Below, in pieces: positions 32,278 through 39,334 of a DNA stretch of 64,000 bases. Made by a program: the position numbers and the translations under genes. The DNA lies in NCBI RefSeq assembly GCF_900108315.1, contig NZ_FNVB01000008.1, forward strand, positions 123,581 to 187,580, read 5' to 3'. The stretch comes from Saccharopolyspora kobensis (GTDB lineage Bacteria; Actinomycetota; Actinomycetes; Mycobacteriales; Pseudonocardiaceae). How positions within the stretch are numbered: position 1 is the stretch's first letter; every line of letters begins with the position of its first letter. The notes under the pieces were generated by a model. The model was not told the DNA's origin. It was given only the letters and a program-made list of their open reading frames with translations, and did not search any database.

Positions 32278-32856
32278 ATGTCAAGAAGAGAGCGAGCGGA
32301 ATCCGAGCTGACGCTGACCGAGCGCGCCCGACGCAGGCAGCTGATCGAGGCCACGGTCGAGCTGGTCGCCGAGCACGGCTACGCGGGCACCTCGCTGGCC
32401 CGGATCGCCGAGCGCGCCGGCATCACGAAGGCGGCCGTGCTCTACCACTTCCCGTCGAAGGACGCGGTGGTCCGCGCCGCGCACGAGCACGTCCTGACCG
32501 CGCTGGTCGCGGAGGTCGCCACGGCGGTGGAGGCGGCGGAACCCGCCCGAGGACCCGCGGCCTACATCCGGTCGATGATCGGCCACCTGCGCGAACACCC
32601 TCGGCACACCAGGATGATCACCGAAGCGATGACCAACGACGCTGCCAAGCACGAGTCCGCCGAGCGGTGGCGCCCGCTCGCGCAGATCCTCGAAGCGGCG
32701 GGCCCGAATCCGCGAGCCGACCTGCGCACCCTCGCCATCATCATCAGCGGCGGGATCGACGCGATCGTCGCCGAGCAGCTCGGTGATCCGGCCTACGACA
32801 CCGCCGCGGCCGCCGAACAGCTCGTCGCCCTGGTCGAGACCGAGCTGTCCTCGTGA
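32278..32856 (+). CDS. TetR-family repressor
   Basis: A 192-residue TetR protein with an N-terminal HTH (TSLARIAERAGITKAAVLYHF followed by PSKDAVVRAAHEHVL) and a helical ligand domain. It probably represses the divergent hydrolase and itself through the two ACCGNNNGGT sites between them. The ATG is seven bases after TAGAAT, so it should be leaderless. Confidence 0.9.
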   Translation: MSRRERAESELTLTERARRRQLIEATVELVAEHGYAGTSLARIAERAGITKAAVLYHFPSKDAVVRAAHEHVLTALVAEVATAVEAAEPARGPAAYIRSMIGHLREHPRHTRMITEAMTNDAAKHESAERWRPLAQILEAAGPNPRADLRTLAIIISGGIDAIVAEQLGDPAYDTAAAAEQLVALVETELSS

Positions 32857-32995
32857 ACGCTCGGAGTGCCGCTCCTCACCAGCTCGTCGAGCGCGCCGGA
32901 GAGAGGAACGCGCCCACGGAAGAATCCCGGACGGCTGCCGTCATTCGGCAGCCCCGCCGGTGGTGACGCAGCGGCAGCGCTGGACCCCTGGGCAC

Positions 32996-33027
32996 GAAAA
33001 AAGCCCCCACCTGATCGGTGAGGGCTT
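32996..33027 (-). terminator. Rho-independent terminator of the tRNA operon
   Basis: On the reverse strand AGCCCTCACC pairs with GGTGGGGGCT and runs into TTTTTT. It lies 19 bases past tRNA-Phe. Confidence 0.9.
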
Positions 33028-33045
33028 GATCGCAGCTCGTGTTGG

Positions 33046-33119
33046 TGGCCAGGGGCGGGGTCGAACCGCCGACCTTCCGCTTTTCAGGCGGACGCTCGTA
33101 CCAACTGAGCTACCTGGCC
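33046..33119 (-). tRNA. tRNA-Phe (GAA)
   Basis: The reverse strand folds as a cloverleaf: acceptor GGCCAGG with CCTGGCC, D-loop AGCTCAGTTGGTA, anticodon loop CTGAAAA giving anticodon GAA, and T-arm GGTTCGACCCC. A CCA end is encoded (33043-33045). Third gene of a Glu-Asp-Phe cluster. Confidence 0.97.
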
Positions 33120-33151
33120 GATAGCGTCCGGCTTCATGCCGTTCGCCTTGG

Positions 33152-33225
33152 CGACCCAGACGGGACTCGAACCCGCGACCTCCGCCGTGACAGGGCGGCG
33201 CGCTAACCAACTGCGCCACTGGGCC
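33152..33225 (-). tRNA. tRNA-Asp (GTC)
   Basis: Cloverleaf with acceptor GGCCCAG/CTGGGTC, anticodon loop CTGTCAC (anticodon GTC) and T-arm GGGTTCGAGTCCC. Discriminator G, then encoded CCA (33149-33151). Confidence 0.97.
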
Positions 33226-33249
33226 ATGCTTGCTGTATTCAGTTGTCCG

Positions 33250-33322
33250 TACCCCCAACGGGATTCGAACCCGCGCTACCGCCTTGAAAGGGCGGCGTCC
33301 TAGGCCGCTAGACGATGGGGGC
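33250..33322 (-). tRNA. tRNA-Glu (TTC)
   Basis: Cloverleaf with acceptor GCCCCCA/TGGGGGT, D-arm TCTAGCGGCCTAGGA, anticodon loop CTTTCAA (anticodon TTC) and T-arm GGGTTCGAATCCC. CCA is not encoded. First gene of the cluster. The gap 33323-33640 upstream should hold its promoter; I see no gene there. Confidence 0.97.
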
Positions 33323-33640
33323 TTGGCCGATTCGGAACCGACCCGGCCTTGCCTCCAACCGGCTTTCCCTTTTCAGGTCCGCTCCGTTGGCGTTGAAGAA
33401 AGCTTACGACATGCCTCCAGCGGCCCCAACGCAGGGGGGTCACTTAAGCCGAAGCGCCCCGCCGCGGGCCCCTCCCAGCACCCGCGCTCGACCGCCAGGC
33501 TACCGACTTGACCTGGCCATTTCGACACTTCACCAGATCCGGCGGCAAGACGCTCCAGGAGTCGGCCGACGCCCGCCGGGAGGCCGATCGGGGCGGAAAA
33601 TCCGACAAAACGACCAACGCTGAAAAATGTGATCCGGGCC

Positions 33641-34234
33641 TCATGATCGGCCGGTGCGCTCCGGCCGCAGCGCGCCTTCGCGGGCGACCCCGGCCAGCAG
33701 CACCTGCCAGGTCTCGGCGACGCGCTCCGGCAGGGCGGCGAAGTCCGAGCCGACCGTGTGCGTGCCGACCAGAGCCGCGTAGGCCACCCGGGCCACCGCA
33801 GCCGGATCCGCACCGGGGCGCAGCTGGTCCGCTTCCGCCGACTCGTGCAGCAAGCGGTCGATCAAGCCGTCCCAGCCGTCGGCGACCGCACCGACGCGTC
33901 GGCAGGCGAGCAGCAGTCCCGCGCGGAGGACGACGTCCTGCTCCAGCCTGCGGGCCACCTCGACGGTCAGGCCGACCGCCGTCGACAGCGGGTCCCGGTC
34001 GCGCTCCAGCCATTCCCGCCGCAGCTCGGCGAGCCCGGCCGCGTAGACCGCGACCAGCGCTTCGGCCACCGCCTCCTTGGATGAGAAGTGGAAGTAGAAG
34101 GCTCCCTTGGTGGTCCCGCTGCGCCGCAGGATCGCGTTCAGCGCCGCGGCCTCGTACCCGACCCGGTCGAACTCCGTCGCCGCCGCAGTGAGGATGGCGC
34201 GGCGGGTGAGCTGCGCCCGGTGCTGCTTCGGCAT
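33641..34234 (-). CDS. Gamma-butyrolactone receptor-like TetR regulator
   Basis: A 197-residue TetR protein whose N-terminus (MPKQHRAQLTRRAILTAAAT) and HTH (ALNAILRRSGTTKGAFYFHF) closely resemble the ScbR/ArpA autoregulator-receptor group, as does the WLERDRDPL-like ligand domain. Those receptors bind butyrolactone-type hormones and control antibiotic production and morphology. No butyrolactone synthase (AfsA-like) gene lies beside it, so it may be an orphan or pseudo-receptor. Confidence 0.82.
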   Translation of the reverse strand: MPKQHRAQLTRRAILTAAATEFDRVGYEAAALNAILRRSGTTKGAFYFHFSSKEAVAEALVAVYAAGLAELRREWLERDRDPLSTAVGLTVEVARRLEQDVVLRAGLLLACRRVGAVADGWDGLIDRLLHESAEADQLRPGADPAAVARVAYAALVGTHTVGSDFAALPERVAETWQVLLAGVAREGALRPERTGRS

Positions 34235-34334
34235 GGCTCGGCTCCGGCGGGCAGTCGTTCGCCGATTCCGCTCTTCCGAGCGATGAGACCCACGAACGGT
34301 TGATCAACACTGCCACCGGAAGTTACTCCGACCC

Positions 34335-34363
34335 GAGGCGTCGCGCCCGCCGGGCGACGCCTC
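34335..34363 (-). terminator. Hairpin terminator
   Basis: GAGGCGTCGC (34335-34344) pairs with GCGACGCCTC (34354-34363), just past the stop of the small gene at 34377. Confidence 0.65.
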
Positions 34364-34376
34364 CGCGCGGCTCCGG

Positions 34377-34616
34377 TCAGCGGGTGACCGGAGGCAGTCC
34401 GTCCTCGTCGGGAGCCAATCCCAACATGTCCAGCAGGAGTCTGCAATCTTCCGCGTCCTCTGCCCCGCGAGCGACCGCCATCCGCGCCTTGTGCACTTGC
34501 TCCGGCGAGATCCGCGAGGGCTCGCCAGCACGCGGAGCGGGCACCGCGGGCGACTGCCGCGAGGCTCCGTCCTCCTGCTGCCACAAGAACTTCCGTACGT
34601 CCAGCGACCCGTACAT
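34377..34616 (-). CDS. Small hypothetical protein
   Basis: A 79-residue protein: MYGSLDVRKFLWQQEDGASR, a Pro/Ala linker, then a helical C-terminus RMAVARGAEDAEDCRLLLDM ending LGLAPDEDG. No recognised domain. Codon use matches the genome, and a hairpin terminator follows. Probably a real lineage-specific gene. Confidence 0.6.
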   Translation of the reverse strand: MYGSLDVRKFLWQQEDGASRQSPAVPAPRAGEPSRISPEQVHKARMAVARGAEDAEDCRLLLDMLGLAPDEDGLPPVTR

Positions 34617-34834
34617 GACGCCTCCCCGGCCTCGGGTTCCCGGCGCAGGCTATCCACAGGTTGTCCACACCCGCAGCCCCCCACAGAGTGATTTGACTTC
34701 GACGCTCAGTAATCACTCTCCGGGGTCACGATCCACTTCGGATGCTCGCCAGGCGCCGGGCCCCTGATTTGATCGTCCACACCGGACGGAAAGCCCGCAC
34801 CGGCGCGGCCCGGTCGACTCGGGAAGGAACTCGC

Positions 34835-35056
34835 ATGAGCACTCGAACGTTCACCGTCGGAGGCATGACCTGCGGCCACTGCGCCCGATCGGTCACCGAG
34901 GAGCTCTCCGAGCTGCCCGGCGTCACCGACGTGCAGGTGTCGGTGGCCAGCGGGCAGGTGTCGGTGCTCAGCGAGCAGGAGCTCAGCCGCGACGCGGTCA
35001 CCGCGGCGATCACCGAGGCCGGCTACACCATCACCGACTGGCCCAGCGCGAACTGA
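34835..35056 (+). CDS. Heavy-metal-associated (CopZ-like) protein
   Basis: A 73-residue single HMA domain with the metal-binding GMTCGHC motif near the N-terminus and the beta-alpha-beta-beta-alpha-beta pattern. It would bind Cu(I) in the cytosol and hand it to a P-type ATPase or regulator. No such ATPase is adjacent. GGAAGGAAC precedes the ATG. Confidence 0.93.
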   Translation: MSTRTFTVGGMTCGHCARSVTEELSELPGVTDVQVSVASGQVSVLSEQELSRDAVTAAITEAGYTITDWPSAN

Positions 35057-35342
35057 CGTATTTCGGGCGATTAGCACGTCGAACCGTTGCGCAAGACCGC
35101 CGACCGGGCCCGCCCGGGAAGCGCCGGACGCACGAATCGTGCGTCGAAAGCTCCCCAAGGCCGCTCGTCGCGTGCCACAATCGGGTCGCTGACACACCCC
35201 CGGTCAGCACCTGTGGAGATCCCCTCCGGCCCCCGCGTTCGTCCCCCTGACGCGGGGGCCCTCCGCTCCTCGCAGGCCGGCTTCCGCGGTGACGGGCCTC
35301 ACAGGGATTCGCGCGTCGCAACCCAACCGTTATCGTGGGCAC

Positions 35343-35774
35343 GTGGCTCTAGGACGAACCAAGACCAGCCGTCGGCAGAAGACGGCCGAACCGGCCGAAC
35401 CCGATCACGAGTTCGAGTCGTACCTCGCTGCGCTGGCTCCGGAGGAAGACGTCGAGTCCACCGGGTCCGGCCGCCGCTTCGGCGCGGCGCAGGTCCACCA
35501 GCTCCGGCTGCCCCTGATGGCCAACGAGCGGCTCAAGGAGCTCGCGGCCAAGCAGGGCACCTCACCGGCGACCCTCGCCCGGGACTGGGTGCTGCAGCAC
35601 CTGGCCATGGAGGACGAGCAGCAGCCGCCCGCAGCGCCGCAGGCGCAGTCGGCACCGATGTGGCCCGACCAGGACACCCAGCAGGACTTCCGGCCGGTGG
35701 CCGAGCCGGTGCAGCGCGGTGACGTCGAGCAGACCGAGGAGATCACCGTGCCGCAGAACCGCTTCCGGCACTGA
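35343..35774 (+). CDS. Ribbon-helix-helix-like small protein
   Basis: A 143-residue protein, leaderless by sequence: TATCGT (35331-35336) is six bases before the GTG. After an acidic N-terminus, residues ~52-92 (HQLRLPLMANERLKELAAKQ then SPATLARDWVLQHLAM) read as beta strand, helix, helix, the ribbon-helix-helix arrangement of CopG/Arc DNA-binding proteins. The C-terminus is Gln/Pro-rich. It may be a small DNA-binding protein. No toxin partner is adjacent. The 35057-35342 gap holds nothing I recognise. Confidence 0.7.
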   Translation: MALGRTKTSRRQKTAEPAEPDHEFESYLAALAPEEDVESTGSGRRFGAAQVHQLRLPLMANERLKELAAKQGTSPATLARDWVLQHLAMEDEQQPPAAPQAQSAPMWPDQDTQQDFRPVAEPVQRGDVEQTEEITVPQNRFRH

Positions 35775-35793
35775 ACCGGCACCTGGACGAACG

Positions 35794-35835
35794 ACGTCCC
35801 ACCGACCCCGGGGCACCTGGGTCGGTGGGACGTCC
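35794..35835. terminator. Strong hairpin terminator
   Basis: A perfect 16-base stem, GACGTCCCACCGACCC (35794-35809) with 35820-35835, a 10-base loop, and CGCTTTT after it. Confidence 0.85.
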
Positions 35836-35858
35836 GCTTTTCGGGAGCCTCACGCTCG

Positions 35859-35985
35859 TTGTTCTTCGCAGCGGCGCAGCTCGCACCACCGCGGGTTCTC
35901 AGAGGTCACCTGGCGAGGTCAGCCCCGTTCGCCGTGCATCGGTCGGGACCCCGCAGCCAGGCGGCCTCCGAGGCTCACCCGCGTC
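35859..35985 (+). repeat. Family A hairpin element, copy 3
   Basis: Same block order as copy 1. Stem 35898-35913 with 35957-35972 has two mismatches, a 43-base loop and the CGAGGTCAGCCCCG loop start. It abuts the stop of the acyl-CoA dehydrogenase gene. Confidence 0.75.
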
Positions 35986-37141
35986 AGGCCGGTAGGCCGA
36001 GCTCCCGGGCGATCAGCATGCGCTGCACCTCGCTGGTTCCCTCGCCGATCTCCAGGATCTTCGCGTCGCGGTAGAAGCGGCCCACCGGCGTTTCGTTCAT
36101 GAACCCGTAGCCGCCGAAGATCTGGGTGGCGTCGCGGGCGTTGTCCATCGCCGCGTTCGACGAGGCCAGCTTCGCGATCGCGGCCTGCTTCTTGTACGGC
36201 TCGCCGCGCAGCATCCGCGATGCCGCGTCGTAGTAGGCCAGGCGCGCCGTGTGCGCGCGCAGCTCCATGTCGGCGACCTTGAACTGCATCGCCTGGTACT
36301 CGCCGATCTTGCGGCCGAACGCCTCGCGCTCGTCGAGGTAGCGCAGGCACTCGTCCACGCAGCCCTGGGCCAGGCCGACGCCGACCGCCGCGATCGCCAC
36401 CCGGCCCTCGGTGAGCGTGGCGAGGAACTGCGCGTAGCCGCGGCCCCGCTCGCCGAGCAGGTTCCCGGCGGGCACCCGGCAGTCGTCGAAGGACAGCGCG
36501 TGGGTGTCCGAGGCGTTCCAACCGACCTTGGAGTACTTCTTGGCGACCTCGAACCCGGGAGTGCCCGACGGCACGATGATCGTGGAGATCTCCTTGCCGC
36601 CGTTCGGCTTCTGGCCGGTGACCGCGGTGACCGTGACCAGCCCGGTGAGGTCGGTGCCGGAGTTGGTGATGAACGCCTTGGACCCGTTGATCACCCACTG
36701 ATCGCCGTCCAGCACCGCGGTGGTGCGGGTGGAGCCCGCGTCGGAACCGCCGCCCGGCTCGGTCAGGCCGAAGGCGCCGAGGATCTCGCCGCGGGCCAGC
36801 TTCGGCAGCCAGGTGGCGCGCTGCTCGTCGTTGCCGAAGCGGTAGATCGGCATGACGCCCAGTGACACGCCCGCTTCCAGGGTGATCGCCACCGAGGAGT
36901 CGACGCGGGCCAGCTCCTCCAGCGCCAGGCAGAGCGCGAAGTAGTCGCCGCCCATGCCACCGTGCTCCTCCGGGACCGGCAGGCCGAACAGGCCCATCTC
37001 GCCCATCGTGCGCACCAGCGGGTACGGGAATTCCTCGCGCTCGTAGTAGTCGCCGATGACCGGGGCGACTTCCTTGCGGGCGAAGGTCTGCACGCTGTCG
37101 CGCAGGGCTTCGTGCTCCTCGCTGAGCCGGTGGTCCACCAT
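35984..37141 (-). CDS. Acyl-CoA dehydrogenase
   Basis: A 385-residue flavoprotein: FGLTEPGGGSDAGSTRT for FAD/substrate binding, INGSKAFITNSG, and C-terminal QIFGGYGFMNETPVGRFYRDAKILEIGEGTSEVQR with the region of the catalytic Glu. It would introduce the alpha-beta double bond in a short or branched acyl-CoA. ATG 37141 overlaps the stop of the upstream biotin carboxylase gene by one base, so it is the last gene of a three-gene operon. Order and content match the accD-accA-fadE sets of mycobacteria used in branched-chain catabolism. Confidence 0.92.
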   Translation of the reverse strand: MVDHRLSEEHEALRDSVQTFARKEVAPVIGDYYEREEFPYPLVRTMGEMGLFGLPVPEEHGGMGGDYFALCLALEELARVDSSVAITLEAGVSLGVMPIYRFGNDEQRATWLPKLARGEILGAFGLTEPGGGSDAGSTRTTAVLDGDQWVINGSKAFITNSGTDLTGLVTVTAVTGQKPNGGKEISTIIVPSGTPGFEVAKKYSKVGWNASDTHALSFDDCRVPAGNLLGERGRGYAQFLATLTEGRVAIAAVGVGLAQGCVDECLRYLDEREAFGRKIGEYQAMQFKVADMELRAHTARLAYYDAASRMLRGEPYKKQAAIAKLASSNAAMDNARDATQIFGGYGFMNETPVGRFYRDAKILEIGEGTSEVQRMLIARELGLPA

Positions 37142-39240
37142 CACTGGGCCTCCTTCGTTGTCCCGGTCGCGTCCGACGGGGCGGTGAGGACAGCCAGCGG
37201 CTGGTCGAGCCCGACCGACTGCCCCTTCCTGACGTGCACTTCGGTGACGACGCCGTCGATCGGGGCGGTGATGGTGTGCTCCATCTTCATCGCCTCGACG
37301 ACGAACAGCCGCTGTCCGCTGGTGACCTGCTGGCCCGCGGAGACGTCGGCGACCAGCACCGTGCCCGGCATCGGGCTGGTCACCGCTCCGCCGGACCGGC
37401 CGCCCGCCGGGCCGCGGTCGGCGAGCAGCCGGTGCTCGGCGAGCGCCCAGGTGCGGCCGTCGGCGGCGAGCCACGTGGTGCCGTCCACGTGCGCGAAGCG
37501 GTAGCGGCGGGTGCGGCCCCGGTAGGTGACGGTCAGCGCGTCGCCGTGCGCTTCCGCCGATGCCCGGTATCCCGCAATTTCAATTGAAGTTGCACGTCCA
37601 ACTTCAATTGAAATTGCGGATTCGCCGCCGGCACCGGACTCGATCGAGACCTCGGCGTCGCGGGCGCGGCCGCGGATGCGGACCTCGACCTCGTCGCCGT
37701 CGGCGGCGAAGCGCCAGGTGCTCCACGCCGGTTCGCCGAGGCGCCAGCCGTCGGGGACGTCCCACGGGTCGACCGCGGTGCCGGTGGGTTCCGCCGCGAG
37801 CAGCCGTTCCAGGGCCGCGGCCACGTAGATCTCGTCGGGCGTGGTCTTGCTCTCGGCGATCAGCGCATCGAGTTCGCGCTCGACCAGGCCGGTGTCGAGG
37901 GCGCCCTCCTGCACCTGCTCGTGCCGCAGGAGCGCGCGCAGGAACGCGACGTTGGTCTGCAGGCCGAGGACAGCGGTGTCGCCGAGCGCCTTGTCCAGGC
38001 GGCGCAGCGCGTCGGTGCGGTTCGGGCCCCAGGCGATGACCTTGGCCAGCATCGGGTCGTAGTCCGAGCCGACCCGGGCACCCGGGCGGACGCCGGAATC
38101 CACCCGCACGCCCGGGCCCGCCGGCTCGTGGACGGCGAGCACGTCGCCGCCGGTCGGGAGGAAGTTGCGCGTCGGGTCCTCGGCGTAGACGCGGGCCTCC
38201 ACCGCGTGCCCTTCGAGCGCGATGTCCTGCTGGGACCAGGGCAGCGGCTCGCCCGCCGCGACCCGGACCTGCTGCTCGACGAGGTCGATGCCGCGCTGCC
38301 CGCCGACGGTGGTGACCAGCTCGGTGACCGGGTGCTCGACCTGCAGGCGGGTGTTCATCTCCATGAAGAAGAACTCGTCCGGCCGGTCCGCGGAGACGAT
38401 GAACTCCACCGTGCCCGCGCCGACGTAGCCGACCGAGCGGGCCGCGTTCACCGCGGCGGCGCCGATGCGGGCGCGGGTCGCCTCGTCGAGCAGCGGCGAC
38501 GGGGCCTCTTCGATGATCTTCTGGTGGCGCCGCTGGAGGCTGCACTCGCGTTCGCCGAGGTGCACGACGTTGCCGTGCGCGTCGGCCAGCACCTGGACCT
38601 CGATGTGCCGGGGGCGGGCCACGAAGCGCTCCACGAACAGCGTGTCGTCACCGAAGGCGGAGCGCGCCTCGCGCCGGGCCGAGGCGATCTGATCGTCCAG
38701 GGCGGACTCGTCGTGGATCAGTCGCATGCCCTTGCCGCCGCCGCCCGCGGAGGGCTTGAGCAGCACCGGGAAGCCGATCTCGAGGGCCGCCCGGTGCAGG
38801 TCGGCGTCGGTCATGTCCGGTTCGCTGCGGCCGGGCACCACCGGGACGTCGGCGGCCGACACCGTCTGCTTGGCGCGGATCTTGTCGCCCATCGACTCGA
38901 TCGCGGTCGGCGGTGGGCCGATGAACTCGATCCCGGCGTTGGCGCATTCCTTCGCGAAGGCCGCGTTCTCGGCCAGGAACCCGTAGCCGGGGTGGATCGC
39001 CTGGGCACCGGTGCTGCGGGCGGCGTCCAGGATCCGCTTGCCGTCGAGGTAGCTCTCGGCGGCCGCGCTCGGTCCGATGTGGACGGCTGTGTCGGCTTCC
39101 CGGACGTGCCGGGCATCGCGGTCGGCATCGCTGTACACGGCCACCGAGCGGATGCCCAGCTCGCGCAGCGTCCGGATCACCCGGACCGCGATCTCGCCCC
39201 GGTTCGCCACCAGCACCGCGTCGAAGTGCTGCATCGTCAT
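37141..39240 (-). CDS. Acetyl/propionyl/methylcrotonyl-CoA carboxylase alpha subunit (biotin carboxylase-BCCP)
   Basis: A 699-residue biotin-dependent subunit: biotin carboxylase domain (~1-450, VANRGEIAVRVIRTLRELGI, ATP loop KPSAGGGGKGMR, EMNTRLQVEHPVTE), a BT-like linker (~480-610), and a BCCP domain with EAMKMEH, Lys652 being biotinylated. It carboxylates biotin for the beta subunit encoded upstream. The unit probably acts on methylcrotonyl-CoA or a related branched acyl-CoA, given the dehydrogenase partner; inferred. Oddity: a 44-bp AT-rich palindrome, family B, lies in frame within the linker and encodes ISIEVGRATSIEIA at about 542-556. ATG 39240 follows GGCGAAGGG. Confidence 0.93.
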   Translation of the reverse strand: MTMQHFDAVLVANRGEIAVRVIRTLRELGIRSVAVYSDADRDARHVREADTAVHIGPSAAAESYLDGKRILDAARSTGAQAIHPGYGFLAENAAFAKECANAGIEFIGPPPTAIESMGDKIRAKQTVSAADVPVVPGRSEPDMTDADLHRAALEIGFPVLLKPSAGGGGKGMRLIHDESALDDQIASARREARSAFGDDTLFVERFVARPRHIEVQVLADAHGNVVHLGERECSLQRRHQKIIEEAPSPLLDEATRARIGAAAVNAARSVGYVGAGTVEFIVSADRPDEFFFMEMNTRLQVEHPVTELVTTVGGQRGIDLVEQQVRVAAGEPLPWSQQDIALEGHAVEARVYAEDPTRNFLPTGGDVLAVHEPAGPGVRVDSGVRPGARVGSDYDPMLAKVIAWGPNRTDALRRLDKALGDTAVLGLQTNVAFLRALLRHEQVQEGALDTGLVERELDALIAESKTTPDEIYVAAALERLLAAEPTGTAVDPWDVPDGWRLGEPAWSTWRFAADGDEVEVRIRGRARDAEVSIESGAGGESAISIEVGRATSIEIAGYRASAEAHGDALTVTYRGRTRRYRFAHVDGTTWLAADGRTWALAEHRLLADRGPAGGRSGGAVTSPMPGTVLVADVSAGQQVTSGQRLFVVEAMKMEHTITAPIDGVVTEVHVRKGQSVGLDQPLAVLTAPSDATGTTKEAQ
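37574..37617. repeat. Family B 44-bp palindromic unit inside a coding gene
   Basis: The unit has the form GCAATTTCAATTGAAGTT, eight bases, and its mirror. Its GAAGTTG/CAACTTC pair is a compensated variant of the GAAATC/GATTTC seen elsewhere. It is read through in frame by the biotin carboxylase gene and has no stop on that frame. Confidence 0.9.
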
Positions 39241-39269
39241 CCCTTCGCCTCGCACGGCAGAGTCGTTGC

Positions 39270-39314
39270 CCGTGAGCGTTTCGGGGTGCTATAGCGCCCC
39301 AAAACGCGCACGGG
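39270..39314. repeat. CTATAG-centred inverted repeat, family C copy 1
   Basis: CGTGAGCGTTTCGGGG (39271-39286) and CCCCAAAACGCGCACG (39297-39312) pair except at two positions, around TGCTATAGCG. It lies in the 94-base gap between the carboxylase beta and alpha genes, within the operon. Confidence 0.75.
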
Positions 39315-39334
39315 ACCTGAGCAGCGCATACCGG

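Noticed and set aside
34377..35774. Toxin-antitoxin module from the small gene, HMA protein and ribbon-helix-helix-like protein
   Set aside because: Genes are on different strands or widely spaced, with no recognisable toxin partner.
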